Part shown: positions 12,249-23,821 of the stretch, in pieces | Layout of the letters: every line of letters starts with the position of its first letter | Numbering within the stretch: position 1 is the first letter of the stretch | From: Beverwykella pulmonaria | Taxonomy: Eukaryota; Ascomycota; Dothideomycetes; Pleosporales; Melanommataceae | Direction of reading: 5' to 3' | Assembly: GCA_001599595.1 (NCBI GenBank) | Contig: BCHH01000006.1 | Coordinates: 1,585,214-1,649,213, forward strand | Length of the DNA: 64,000 nucleotides | Translations under genes and position numbers: made by a program | Notes under the pieces: generated by a model | The model's database searches: none | Seen by the model: only the letters and a program-made list of their open reading frames with translations | Told to the model about the DNA's origin: nothing

Positions 12249-15200
12249 TCATCCCCTAGCTGACAGTAGGCGCTCGACGAATTGCACGAAGAACGTCTTC
12301 CACTCTTTCTCTTTCTTCTGGCCTTCGAAAGCGCCAGCAAGCGTTCTCAAGTACTGCTCCACCATCTCTTCACTTGCTCCTAAACCCCTCAGGTCCGTTC
12401 GTAATCGTTCCACGTAGGGCTCTCCGACCTTCTTCACAATTTCTACTTGTAAATTGGCCGCCTCCTGGAGAACCTGCTTCGCTTGTGCGTCCTTCGAATT
12501 AAATCCTGGAGAACCAGGAATTGACCATGCAAGAGGAGAAAAGCGCTCAACTGCATAATTCTCGAAGCCGGGAAGGGGCGCTTGCGCTGTGATAGGCGAG
12601 GTTGGGGTCACATTTGCACCGGGCCCAATCTTATCTGGACCTCCCCAGGTGGATGTCATTCGGATGAGCACTGAGAGGGCAAGACGTGCTGTCAAGTAGT
12701 CATGTGTGTCGCGGGCAAAAGTGTCGAGAGATGTGATGATTGTTTCAAAAGTCGCTTGGTTTGCTAGTAAGAGTAAGAACCTGGTGTGAATACAGAAGGG
12801 TGTAAAGCTTACCATTACTGACGAGCACAGACCCAAGGCCATGGCCGAGTAAAGCGAGAATAAGGTTAAGGTATTCCCGGCGAAGCTCCGCAAGCTGGAT
12901 CTCGTCGTCTGTGCCCGTAGGGACCACCGCCAAGGCGGTGAAGATGCGCTGGAGTAGAGGTGTTAGGATGGTATCGAGAACACCGGCAATCTCCGCCTTG
13001 AACGTAAAAATGACCTGGCCGAGGACTTTTAAGAAAGTACTCATCTCATCCATTGTTGAGCTGAGCGACACAAGTCCATCGATCCAAGCAGGTAACTGCT
13101 GTAGCAAGCGCGAGCCTAGCACCGCGATCATGCGAGAAAAGGCAAAACGCGCCGCATTGCGGATCGACATTGACGAATTTAAAGACTCAAGGGCGACTAG
13201 AATAGCTTCGGAGGCTTTGATGAATTCGTCAGACACTTCGGTGGGCGGAAGGGCGTTTGCATTTGACGGATTCCAGTCTGAATAACCGCGGGCGAGCGTT
13301 CCGACGGCCATGATGATGTGATGGATTTGAAGAATAGCCCGCTCGTCACCGTTGCTTGCTTGTCCAAGTGTTTGCTCCATGTCTACGAATAGTGGTGCCA
13401 TGATTGTTTGGGCATAAAGCTTCTTGTCTTCATGCGACACGGTTGCAGACGACGCAATGCAGCCAACAGCCTCAAACAGGTAAAGCTGAGAGTTGAAGAG
13501 TGCGTCGGCCGACTGATCCTCTTCATCAGAACTCATGTCATCTCCAGAGTCGTCTGGCAGTTCCGCCTTGATTGGAAGCAAGTCGGCGACCGCCTGGATG
13601 ATGTCCTGAGACACATTCCCAAGCTGCGCTCGAAGAGGCTTCACGAAGCGATGGAACAGATACCAGGATCTAGATCGGACCTTGATGTGGTTGTGATGGG
13701 TAAGACGGACGAAATTTTCGAGGGCTTTTGGAATTAATGGGGAGTTCTGCTCGAAGAACTGGTGATAGCGAACGCATATCTCCATGTACTGCAGCTGAAT
13801 GGCAGGATGGGAATAATTGGCCAGATCTACATGATGTTAGCATAATTTCCAACGTCAACATGTGCTTTAAACGCACCAGATTCAACCATGCTCCTCATCA
13901 TTCCGAGTAGCCGCTCAGCCGCGATGGAAGAAGGTTCTCGCTTCGCGTACAGTCCGTGATTTCGGATTGCCAATTCTCCGAAAAGAAACATCTCATGGAG
14001 AGCGAGATCGAGATCACGCCAATTCAAGGTTGGTTCGTGCGAGGAAAGGCGATTGAACGTGCCGCTCACAACACGGCTCAACGTTTCGATGTAGAAAGGC
14101 TCGTCTATGGCCGCGACAGTTTGCTGCAAAACGTGGAGGCGTTTTCGAAGTTCCTGAAACTCGGCTTCGTCTGTCTGCTCTCCTTCATCCCCCCAAGATG
14201 CTGTCTCGTCATACTTCATTTTGCCAATGATAGCATCGAGAACGGGGGGGAGGATAGCTGCATACTGGGCTGGTAACGATCCATTCTTCTTCTGGAGCTT
14301 GCGAAAGAAGGTGAGGAGATCGGTGAGAGATGGAATGACAGTCGAGCAGACCTCATCATACTGGTCGGTGAAGAACCGTAGCAGATAGGGTGTGAAGAGC
14401 TGAATAAGTTCGTCGGCGCGCTGGCGTGTCTGCTCGTCTACTGCATCATTTTCGAGGATCCTTACAATATCAAACACAATATTGTTGACCAGTTTTGCTA
14501 CGGTTTCCGCAAGATCATTGTCATAGTCTGGGGTATTCCTCAGATCGGACAGAGCAGGGCTACCAATGAGCTGGCCCACAACATTGCCGAGATTGAGAAA
14601 GAGAATCAACTCAATCTTCTCGGCAGGATTCATCTTCTTGTTTACGATCTCAGAGAAAGTATCGATGGCGGCGTCCCGAACCCTGCCCTCTGGGCTCTCT
14701 GGGTCAGAGATGCCCTGCTGACCCGCCATCTGGAGAAAGATGGTAATCATGGCTTCGTTCACAACGAGAGATATGTCCGTCCAACTGACCCAGCGGCCGA
14801 CCGTCCTGAGGCACATCTCCACGAGGACGAGATCCGTCTCCCTCCACTTGGCAAGGATCTCTTGCCAGGATAATGAGATCTTCTGTGCATCTCGAACTCG
14901 AATCAGGTCTTTTAATTCAACGTTCCGCTTCTTCTCATCCTCTGGCCGAGCAACGAGCTGGTCCGCAATCTCATCGTGGACCTGACCTAGCATGCGAAGG
15001 TACAGGATGGTGCTCATGGTATTGACATTGCCAATGGTTGTCTGGTCCCCGGCTAGGGCGCGAAAATCGTCAAAGAAAGATTGCCATGAGGAAGGGTATA
15101 ATGCTACAAAAAGATAAGTCATGGTCTGCATCAGCTTGTTTTGAATGTGGTTGGTGTCCGAAGTGCCGCTGCCTGGTGCATAGGTCTGGCGGATATAGCC

Positions 15201-15535
15201 CATGAGGGTGTCCTTGATGTACGACAGGGCTTGGGCGTCGAGCCGATGCTCCTGGACGGCATTGTTGACGAGGTCAAGAGACGTGTGGCGGATGATTTCT
15301 TGTGGGCGAGGGTCTCGCGTGAACAGCGTGAGGCATGCCTGCCAGGCGGATCCCTCAGTCCGCAGCTGGTTCAGGTACTCTATAGCCTGGCCTCGCAGTG
15401 CCTGGCTGGAGGTAGGGTTCGAAGCGATTTGGATGGCATTTTCGACCTATTCAGAAGAGAGGTAGGTTAGCAAGAGGTGGCAGGTAGAAGAGAATACACG
15501 TTGGCGATGAGCCGAAGACACACCTGGTCCTCCAT
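12249..15535 (-). CDS. LOS1: Exportin-T (tRNA nuclear exporter, Los1/Xpot)
   Basis: Karyopherin-beta family exportin that carries mature tRNA out of the nucleus with Ran-GTP. Four exons on the minus strand: 15535-15524, 15446-13877, 13826-12813 and 12763-12249, giving 1036 aa, normal for fungal Los1. The first exon encodes only MEDQ. The 77 bp intron leads into VENAIQIASNPTS, the usual start of the exportin-T N-terminus. The remainder is HEAT-repeat-like helical sequence, including RTVGRWVSWTDISL near the N-terminal third and an acidic loop (DDSGDDMSSDEED). Introns 2 and 3 are only 50 and 49 bp, with GTGCGT and GTAAGC donors. All phases agree, and the frame is intact to the stop at 12249. Confidence 0.93.
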
Positions 15536-16188
15536 TTCCACCACCGTCTCAGATGCGGTAGAAGTTGGGGAGTTGTTTCAAACGCAGTATTCACAAGGAT
15601 TTGACATAGGTAAGAGCAGCCGAGACAGTGGTGTGGAGGTGTCGAGGCGGGTTATATGCTACCGGATCATTGGGCAGAAAATGCGCTGCATCATGAGAGC
15701 GTTTGGGCGGTGAAAGGTGGGGCCGCAAGAGCGACAGACAAGGCGAGGGAACGTATATTTGGGGAGAAGAAGGCGACAGGTGGGAGAGAGCACGAAGAGA
15801 CGAGCACTGCGGTCGCTATACTGGAGGCAGCCGGTGACTCTTTGTTGTGTTGTATGTGAAATGATGGTCTTGGCAAGCCTGCATGGAGGGGAAATTTGGG
15901 CTCACGTGCGCAGGCATCCCACCTACATTACTGTGTGCAAAAGGTCGATGAGGCTGGAAGGATTTGCATGTGCTGTTATGTGTTGCAACAAAATACGATC
16001 TATTTGTAAAAATACTCATTGAGCCCTACTAAATACAATGTGTGAATGGCCACAATCAGGAGCCCATTCTGTCCGCGATTCCGGTCCGTGTATCCACGCA
16101 GACCCCTAGAGCTTTTCCTTCACGCCCAAGCCGCTTCTGGAGCTGTGAGTTGACAATCCCCACTCAGCAACGATATTGTGTCGACTTA
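15536..16188. other. Intergenic
   Basis: Upstream region of exportin-T and 3' flank of the S-formylglutathione hydrolase gene (both minus strand). Short overlapping ORFs only. Nothing else recognised. Confidence 0.5.
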
Positions 16189-17155
16189 CTACACACCCAA
16201 ATGCTTCGCTGCGTACGCTACATGCTCGTCTGCGAACGATGCCATGAAGAAGTAGCTGTGGTCGTAGTCTGGCTGCATCCGGAGGTTGATGCCCGTGTTG
16301 TTACCTGCCTCTTTCGCCGCCTCGATGAAATTCTCCGGGAGAAGCTGACCCTGCTTGTAAAAATTGTCTCCGGTACCTACGTCAATAAGCATTTCGAGCG
16401 GCCCCTTCCACTGCTTCACGAGCTCCGTTGCATCGTGCTCCTTCCACTTTTGCTGCTGGTCCTCCCCAAAGTACCCCTTAAAAGCCTTCTGGCCCCACGG
16501 GCAATTGATCGGGTTGGCAATCGGCGCGAAGGCCGAGACCGACTTGTACATGCCTGGATTCTTGAGAAACTGGACGACTTATGTTAGTGCTGCCCCTGGA
16601 CGCTGCCAGGCTCTACCAACCAATGTCAAGGCTCCATGCCCGCCCATGCTGTGGCCTGTGATGCTGATTCTACTCGAGTCAAGCTCCTTGAACGACGCGA
16701 AGAGGGCCTCGGGAAGCTCCTTGGTGATGTAGGAGTACATGTTGTAGCCTTTTGTCCATGGCTCCTTGGTAGCGTCGACGTAGAACCCTGCGCCGGTTCC
16801 GAAGTCCCAGGCGTCGTCCTCGCCCTGAATCTGGAGGCCTCCTGCAGAAGCATTGAGTTAGCGCGGTGTTCGCAAGCATACGGGGCGACGCACTCGGGCT
16901 GGTATCTGGGTACACAACAGCGATGCCCTTCTCGCTTGCGCCGTGCTGGAAAAACCCCTTCTCGGCGCAATTGTCCCCCGTGCATGTCAGGCCGGAGAGA
17001 TAGAAGAGGACCGGAACCTTCGCGCCAGATTTGAGAGCCTGAGGAGGGAGGTAGACATTGACGGCCATGTCGGTGTTAGTACTTGAAGATTTGTGCTTGA
17101 GCTTGAGCAGCTTGCCGCCGAACGAAGCGATGGTGGCTGTAGTTTCGAAAGACAT
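16189..17155 (-). CDS. S-formylglutathione hydrolase
   Basis: Cytosolic esterase-D-type serine hydrolase. It cleaves S-formylglutathione to formate and glutathione, the last step of glutathione-dependent formaldehyde detoxification. Exons 17155-16894, 16841-16621 and 16569-16189 give 287 aa, the usual family size. N-terminal marker [14 protein letters not shown] is followed by the nucleophile elbow [10 protein letters not shown] (Ser152), a strand carrying IDVGTGDNF (likely catalytic Asp region) and PDYDHSYFF (catalytic His). Introns are 52 and 51 bp with phases that match. The first uses GTGCGT/CTGCAG, the second GTTGGT/TCCAG. Confidence 0.95.
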
Positions 17156-17562
17156 GATGGCGGGGCGTGGCTCTGAATGGTGCAGAGAGAAGGCTGTCGG
17201 TGGTAGGGAGGAGTGAGACGGGAGGTTGAAATGTGCGCGGCAAGTCCTTTAACTATGACGACGTTGTTGTCTGGCAGTCTTTATTTCTAGTAGTGAATGC
17301 GGGGCACTTTCTCCCCCTCTGGCTTTGCCCCACTTTGCCTAAAACGAGATAAGTATTCCGAGAGCTCTTCAGGCAGCGGATCCGCTTTGCTACAGCTACT
17401 ACGACCTGCAAGTGAGCTAGGACAATGGGCCAAACGTGCGAATTCGGAATTGATTCGGGGAATATTTCTCGGGCTGCCGCTCCAAGACTCCTGCGCCGAG
17501 CATGCCCCGTTTTGCCAACCTGAAAACTCCTGTTCAAATGCCACCCAGCTCGTTTCACTACT
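17156..17562. other. Intergenic
   Basis: Promoter region of the S-formylglutathione hydrolase gene and 3' flank of the Rpb6 gene. No gene seen. Confidence 0.5.
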
Positions 17563-18274
17563 TTACAGAAGCTCTTCGCACGTCCAGTCTTCGTACCTGC
17601 GTTGCGTTAGCGCGCGGACATGGACCAGCATGGGGCCCACCTGCCATCCGTCTGGGAGATATCGTCGCACGACCAAAGGGATCTTCTTTTCCCTCAGCTC
17701 CTTAGCCGCAATCTGGAGAGGGTCCGTCATGCCTTCCACATCGATTAAGACCGGCGCATTACCGCTGTCATGAGTTGTCAGCCCCGGTCCTGCGCGAGTC
17801 TCGGTTTTCAAAGGCATCTCGCTGTCGTCACCCACCTGATCTGGAGCGCTCGGGTGCCTAGCACGCGCGCCTTCTCGTATTTCGTCATGTAGGGGGTGGT
17901 GGTCCGCTTGTCGTTTGGCACCTTTTTGTCCTTCAAGCTCTTCACCGTATTCTTCTGCTCGGATTTGGCGGCCGCTGCCGCGCTGGGATCTCCTGAAACC
18001 ACCACGCCCTCTCCCTCGGCTTGGTCGAGAGCCGTGAGATCGTCGGGGTTGACGGTTTCCTGTGCCTCGCCATCGTCGTCGTACACATCGGGCTCCGCCT
18101 CTTCATCATAGTCGAGGGGCTCACTTTGCGGAGAAACGAGTTAGCCAACGTGCGCGACAGAGAACACGCTCACGAGGCGCTGGGGTAAGGCGCCAGAGAA
18201 AGCAGGGTAGCTACGCACTCGAACGCTCCTCCGTCAAAGCCGCCGTCGTCGTCGCCGCCGCCGTAGTCAGACAT
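17563..18274 (-). CDS. RPB6: RNA polymerase subunit Rpb6 (ABC23)
   Basis: Small subunit shared by RNA polymerases I, II and III (Rpo26 in yeast), needed for core assembly. Exons 18274-18219, 18123-17836, 17764-17645 and 17596-17563 give 165 aa. The N-terminus is a Gly/Asp-rich acidic tail. The conserved core is present: [21 protein letters not shown], then [37 protein letters not shown] and [10 protein letters not shown] at the end. Introns 1 and 2 (95 and 71 bp) are canonical GT-AG. The last intron (17597-17644, 48 bp) has no usable GT donor. Joining TG|GC to CGCAG|G restores DGWYEDW, the family pattern. Because it is 48 nt without a stop, retention would add 16 residues in frame. Confidence 0.94.
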
Positions 18275-18558
18275 AGTGTGGAGCGTATATACGATCCGGC
18301 GCGTACGGGGTAGGTATGCGGATCGGGAGAGTCGGGTTGCAGGAGTGCGGGGGCACGGGCGTGGAAGGTTGGCGCAAAGGAAGAGACAAAGACGGCGAGA
18401 AAAGCTTCGAGGATGAAGAACGGGCGCTAGTGTGCCGCAGGGTTGGCACGGACCTCGAACTCTTGGCTCGGCTGGCTGCCCATCAATTTTTGTTTCCGTG
18501 CACATCCCCCATTGTCGAGCGTGATGTTGCAACCTCAACCTCGTCCACTTTGAAGACA

Positions 18559-20342
18559 ATGACTTCCAAACGCAAGGCTATGGGCGCTGGCCCTGTCCTG
18601 CCTCAAAAGAGATTCCGTCGAGGTAAAATCCAGCTCTGGCCATGTCCACAGCTTGCGACTTACTTTATGATGCAGGTGTTCAAGACGCGGAAGAGGCCCT
18701 GGGCAACGACGTGTTCGACGAACGCTTTATATCCGACCGCTCAGATTACAGCGATGACCCGATCGTTATATTCACGGACAATGGTGCGAAGAGGGCGGAG
18801 AGCGAGGCCCGCCGCCAGTGGAACTACATTTGCCATGTCCAAGGCTGCGGACAACGCTTCAATCGTCCGTGTCGGTTGGAGACCCATATGCGCAGCCATA
18901 CCAAAGAACGGCCCTTCTCCTGTCACCATAATGGTTGCGACAAGACTTTCCCTCGCAAGGATCATCTCCAACGGCACCTGAAGAATGCGCACCCCGACAC
19001 TGAGATCGAGCGGGAATTCGTCTGCGACTGGGATGGGTGCGAGAAGCGCTTTGCCTCCCATGGACGCTTGCAACGGCACAAGGACGTCCACGAATCCAAG
19101 TTCTACTGCACTAGCTACCCCCCATGCAACGAGCACTTCCGGAAAGAGAAGACACTCGAGGCTCACATCAAGGCCCAGCACTTGGAGATCAAGCCTTACC
19201 CATGTACCTACGTGGACGAAGAAACCGGGGAACGCTGCAACAGGGCATACGAGACCGAGAGCACCCTTCGCCGGCACGTCAATAAGGCACACGCCATGGA
19301 ACAAGATCATGACGATAAACATTGCTGCATGATCTGCATCCCAGCTGGTACGGAATTCGAAGCCGTCCAGACAGACAGCGGCGTGGTTGTGACGATCCCG
19401 AAAGAACCACTCTCGTTTGCTACCAAGGATGACCTGCTAGCACACTCCCGCGAATTCCATCCGCCCATTTGCTCCCGATGCGGCGTCAAATTTGGAAATC
19501 AGTTCAACCTAAAAACACACGTCGAGACGGTGCACGCCAACCCACAAGACCAACCACGATACCCTTGCCCCAGGCCAGACTGCGACAAGGTCTTCAATAG
19601 GCAGCACAACCTCAACGTCCACATCCACTGCGTCCACGAGCAGAAAGCGAGGTTCTTCTGCACCTCCGATTGTATACAGAATTCGAAGCATCCCGATCTC
19701 AGCAACTGGGACGGAAAGAACGCATGTGGTGCACCTTTCAAGGCCAAATCTTCGTTGGACCAACACATTCGCACCCATCACCTCGAACTTCCGAATCGCA
19801 AAGCAACACGAAAGAGAAAGGCAAAGGCAAAGGCAAATAAAGCCGCTCCAGCATCATCAATGCTCACTCTCCTCACCGGCGTCGGCTACGAAAAGGACAG
19901 AAACGTACTCTGTCTAGCCCACGATTGCGAATACCGCTTCTTCATGGACCGCGATCTCCGCCGGCATCTCCGCGCCACCCACAAGTGGTCTGACGAGCTC
20001 ATCGAGGAGAAGATTCTCGAACGCGAGGCCCTCGCAGGCGGCCAGTTCTGGATCGGCGGTCTCGAAGATCACGTGTTCGACTCGGCGGAAACCAGCATCC
20101 CCCAGACCCCGGCACCGTATTTCATGGATCCGGCGATGCAGTACAATGGCGAAGGCAACAAGGCTATTGAGCCGCAGTTTCAATTCGGGCCTTTGGACCA
20201 ACCTTTCGATTGGGACATGTTTGGCGTGGATGAGGAGGCGGAGATGGACAGAGCTATGGGGTTGGACAAGCTCCCCCCTGTTGATGTGCACGATGGCTTG
20301 ATGTTGGACTTCCTTGGCTCGGCTGGGCAGTACAATCATTGA
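18559..20342 (+). CDS. Transcription factor IIIA-like C2H2 zinc-finger protein
   Basis: Predicted TFIIIA, which binds the 5S rRNA gene internal promoter for RNA polymerase III and can bind 5S rRNA. Exons 18559-18622 and 18676-20342 give 576 aa. The intron is 53 bp, phase 1. At least nine C2H2 fingers are visible, beginning with CHVQGCGQRFNRPCRLETH, then CHHNGCDKTFPRKDHLQRH and CDWDGCEKRFASHGRLQRH. Finger 5 (CTYVDEETGERCN) has a wide Cys spacing. A break of about 70 residues with a second Cys/His pair separates fingers 5 and 6. A Lys/Arg-rich stretch (RKATRKRKAKAKANK) before the last finger is a likely nuclear signal. The acidic C-terminus may be an activation region. Nine fingers and divergent linkers favour TFIIIA over a regulatory Zn-finger factor. 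Confidence 0.85.
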
Positions 20343-20889
20343 ATTAGGTTACACGTTGAACGAGGAGATGAGGAGCGAGCGGAAAGCGCCGTGACTTCGT
20401 GTTGGCAAGCGTCATTCTCTATTCAAATGGATGCAACATCATGATTGACCTCATACTTCATATTGATTCGCAAAGCATGCAGATACCCCAATTCATAGCA
20501 ATTACAAAAGTACAAATAAGCTAGTAACTTTGCGAGCTATCCTAGCCATCCTTCGCTCGGGCGCCAAGGGCCCTCACCGTCCTTGACAGGCGTGTAGGTA
20601 TATCACTCTACAAATTCCACCTCACACAGAACTCAAACGGCACTCCAATAAACTCATGCACCAAGCAGCTTCAGACGCTGCTTAACAAGATCAATTTAGC
20701 GCTACACGGTTACGCCATTCAGTAGCATGCAAGCCTGTCTCCAAAACAATGCACCTATGCGAACGACCAAGTAACAATACACCTTGATATCCACCGCTCT
20801 AAGCCAACCTATCCATGCAAAACGCTACTATAATCAGACACCGCCATTTCCCGTGAGAACTCTAGCATCGTACGAAGCACAAGAACCCA
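20343..20889. other. Intergenic between convergent genes
   Basis: 3' flanks of the TFIIIA-like gene and the patatin-like gene. C-rich sequence near 20880-21010 belongs to the end of the latter's coding region. No gene seen. Confidence 0.5.
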
Positions 20890-23687
20890 TTACTCCATCA
20901 CCCCCTCCCCACCCCTCTCCAACCCCAATCCCAGCCCAAACTCCTCACCCTTACCCTCCACTTCCCCAAACACCTCATCCTCGTCATCGCCAAACCCCTC
21001 CCCATCATCGCCATCAAGCTTAGCCCCAGCCTCCCCATCGCCGCGATACCGGCCGCCTTTACCAGGGCTCCTTCCGGTAGCCCCAACGCCAGCATCACTG
21101 TCGTCTTCTTCGTCAGACTCATCATCTACAAAAACTCTGCTCTGCCTTCTTATCTCTTTCAGAAAGCCACCGGGCTTCCGACTTGCTGATGCATCGGCGG
21201 CCTGGTACTGCGCGTACAGTTCTCGGACGTCGCGTGGAGGCCGCAGCTCGAACATGCTGGAGGGACGACCCGTATAAGGAGATGCGGGGGGTGGTGATGT
21301 CGTAGGATCGCGTTGTGGGCGTGGACGGGGGCGGGGGCGGGAGGAGTCAACGGGAGGCGAAAGTGCGCTCCACCAGCCCGACAGGCGCTGGCTGAGTGAT
21401 GGGCTGTCGGGCGCCGAGTTTCCTTCTGGGCTGGCGGCGGTTGTTTTGAGCTGTATGGGTGCACCTTTCTTCTGCTTGGTGAACGAAAAGCCTAGTGGCA
21501 TATTGACGGGCGAGCCAGGTCGCGATATGCCTGCTGAAGACGATGACTCGGAGCCAGACATGGGATATTTATCGGGCCCGTCGCTGGTGGTCCGTTTAAG
21601 GAGGCCTCGAAGGTCGTCTTCTGACAGGATATGTGCGAGACTGTCATCTTGAACGCCTCTAGGCCGGAACTGGCGACGTCCTTGTTGTATCAGGCGCTCG
21701 AGTTTTGCGCGGTTGGCGATAAACTTTAGCTTTGGGAAAGCAGACTGCTGACCTACGTGAATCATACGGGCGAGACGGTGCGGCGTGGGATCGGATAGGA
21801 TGTGGTAGAAGTCGGATGGGATAGATTTGGGCCAGATTGTGATGGTTCCGCTGAAGCGCTGCAGCCAGATTTCACTCCAATCTTGGCCCATGGGTCGAGG
21901 AAGAAGCTCGAGATGGCGGAGCACCTTCAGCCATTTTGTGAGGTCGAGTTTCAGGTACTGTTCTACAGGTGAGGGGTCAAGGTCAGTGTAGTTCTTCAAA
22001 GCGGGAATAGGGTGCTACAACAGTGCCCTGTGCAAATAGCGAGGCACCATCCACGTGGTACCTCACTCGGGGCTTACGTACCTATAGCGGATCCGATGAA
22101 GCCACCACGCCAGCCACGGCCGCGACGGTGCGTAACTGGCCGGCCCACCGATCCACGAGAGGAGAAGAAGAATATGTTGATGTGGGGATTGACTTGGCTG
22201 ACGATGGAGAATCGGACATTGAAGTGAAGATTGAGAGACTTTAGGGGGATGTCAGTACGAAGGCTGCCGTCTTTCCACTTGTGTCCGAAAGAGTAGGGGG
22301 CTAGTGTGCCGTCTTTGGTCTTCTTCATGAGCACGACGGGATTGAGTATACCAGGTACCGCTGCTGATGCTAGCACGGCGGACCAGATCACACAGTCTGG
22401 GGCGGTCAAATAATTTGCCAGGATGGTTGGCGAATGCGGGTCGGAGGGAACGCAGGACACGTTCAGGATGCGCCCCGTTCGATGATAGGCCTCTCTGAAG
22501 GTCATGCTTCCTCGAGTAAACCAGGCACATCGCTTCGCCCAGTCGACGCTGTCAAAGCGAGCGCCTGTGCGATACCAGCGCTTGGACCAGGTGAAGATGT
22601 CGTCCGAACATGCGGTAATGCGGTGGGCCAGAGCGGGGACGAGTAATTTCTTGAGCTCGTCATCCGTCCTTGTGCCCAGCAAGCCAGCCACCAGGGCTCC
22701 TCCTGAGGTGCCCGTGATGACTTCTGGCAACAAGCCGGCGTCCAGGAGGGCCTTGGCAACACCAAAATGATAGTAGGCAAACGTAGCTCCTCCAGACAAG
22801 CAAAGGGCAGTGCGGCCAAAGTTGGTGCTGAGATGTTTGAACATGGCCCGCTTGCTCTCCTGATCCAGATACGTGGTATGGAGGAGACAGGAGAGCGAGG
22901 CTTCGACTTCGTCGACGAAGTTCTGCACGAGATTTTTGGTCCCGTAGTACGTCTCGCTGTAGAGCCTTGGGTTTTCGAACCCGACAAAGTTGTTCTTGAC
23001 ACAGGCTTCCACCAGGGCACGCAGCTCTTCCACTGCCTTCTGCTGGTCTCCAGTGCTCCCTACGGCCTCGACCCTGTGCCGCAGCTTCACCATCTGGCCG
23101 TGCACTCTGCGTACGGTTTTGCTGTCGTAGTAGGCATACTCGTCGGTCGCCTTCCACTCGTCATTGCCCAGGTATGTGTCGAGCTCTTTCGAGGCTTGGA
23201 CCCAGTCCTTGTAGGACGTGGCGCTCTGCAGCTGCATGCGCAGCCGCTGCCTCCGACCTCGCCATGTGACCCAGTGCTCGTACAAGTAGATGTAGAGGCG
23301 CGTCAGGACGTAGGACAGGCTCAGGAACAGCAGCCACCCGAAGACGACGATCAGCAGCGGCCACTTGAGCAGCACGTAGACGAAGCCCTCGCGCGTCTCG
23401 TCCTTGCCACGGCGCGGGGGCTTCTTGTTGTGCTTCCGCCGCCGCCGCACCTTCTGGTGGATGGGCCGCCAGTCGTTGAGGGCTGTGATGAAGGTTCGCG
23501 GCTCCTGCTGGGGGAGCGTGAGATCCTCGGTGGACGGGGATATCTCTGGGGCGGCGAGGGCTTTCGCGAACTCGTCGAAGTCGGCTTCGTTTATAAAGTC
23601 CTGGTTGTAATCGGGCAGCTGGGTGAGGTCGAATGCCGAGGGCGAGTCGGGTGCAGGGCCGTCGGTTGCCTTCTTAACATCTGCCAT
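20890..23687 (-). CDS. Patatin-like phospholipase / lipid-body lipase
   Basis: Predicted Ser-Asp acyl hydrolase related to the fungal Tgl3/4/5 group (DUF3336 plus patatin domain), acting on triacylglycerol or phospholipid at membranes or lipid bodies. Exons 23687-22082 and 21962-20890 (119 bp intron) give 892 aa. After a polar head and a basic stretch (VRRRRKHNKKPPRR), one hydrophobic segment (about residues 120-150) is a likely membrane anchor. The oxyanion motif is SGGATFAYYHFG. The nucleophile is in GTSGG (Ser328), the catalytic Asp in DGS (Asp473). The junction restores GGFIGSAIEQYLKLDL, which is expected for this family. The C-terminal 250 residues are disordered and Ser/Pro-rich, then acidic and Gly-rich. 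The start at MADVKK is chosen because upstream frame would overlap the divergent QRI7 gene. Confidence 0.9.
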
Positions 23688-23821
23688 GCTGGAGTATATG
23701 GCATCGTCGAGCTGGTTGCGGTGGTGGTGGTGTTTTGAGAGGGATTGGCGTGTCCAAGTGTTGAGAGGCCAGGTGAAGTAAGTTCGATGCGTGATGTCAC
23801 CGGCCTCGCACAGACTGTTCA
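23688..23821. promoter_or_regulatory. Short divergent promoter, lipase / QRI7
   Basis: Only 134 bp separate the start codons of two head-to-head genes, so both promoters and 5' UTRs must share or overlap this stretch. I did not recognise a specific factor site. Shared control is an inference from spacing alone. Confidence 0.55.

Noticed and set aside
22767..23738. A 323-codon plus-strand frame.
   Set aside because: It lies antisense to the patatin-like lipase exon and is a shadow of that gene's codon bias.
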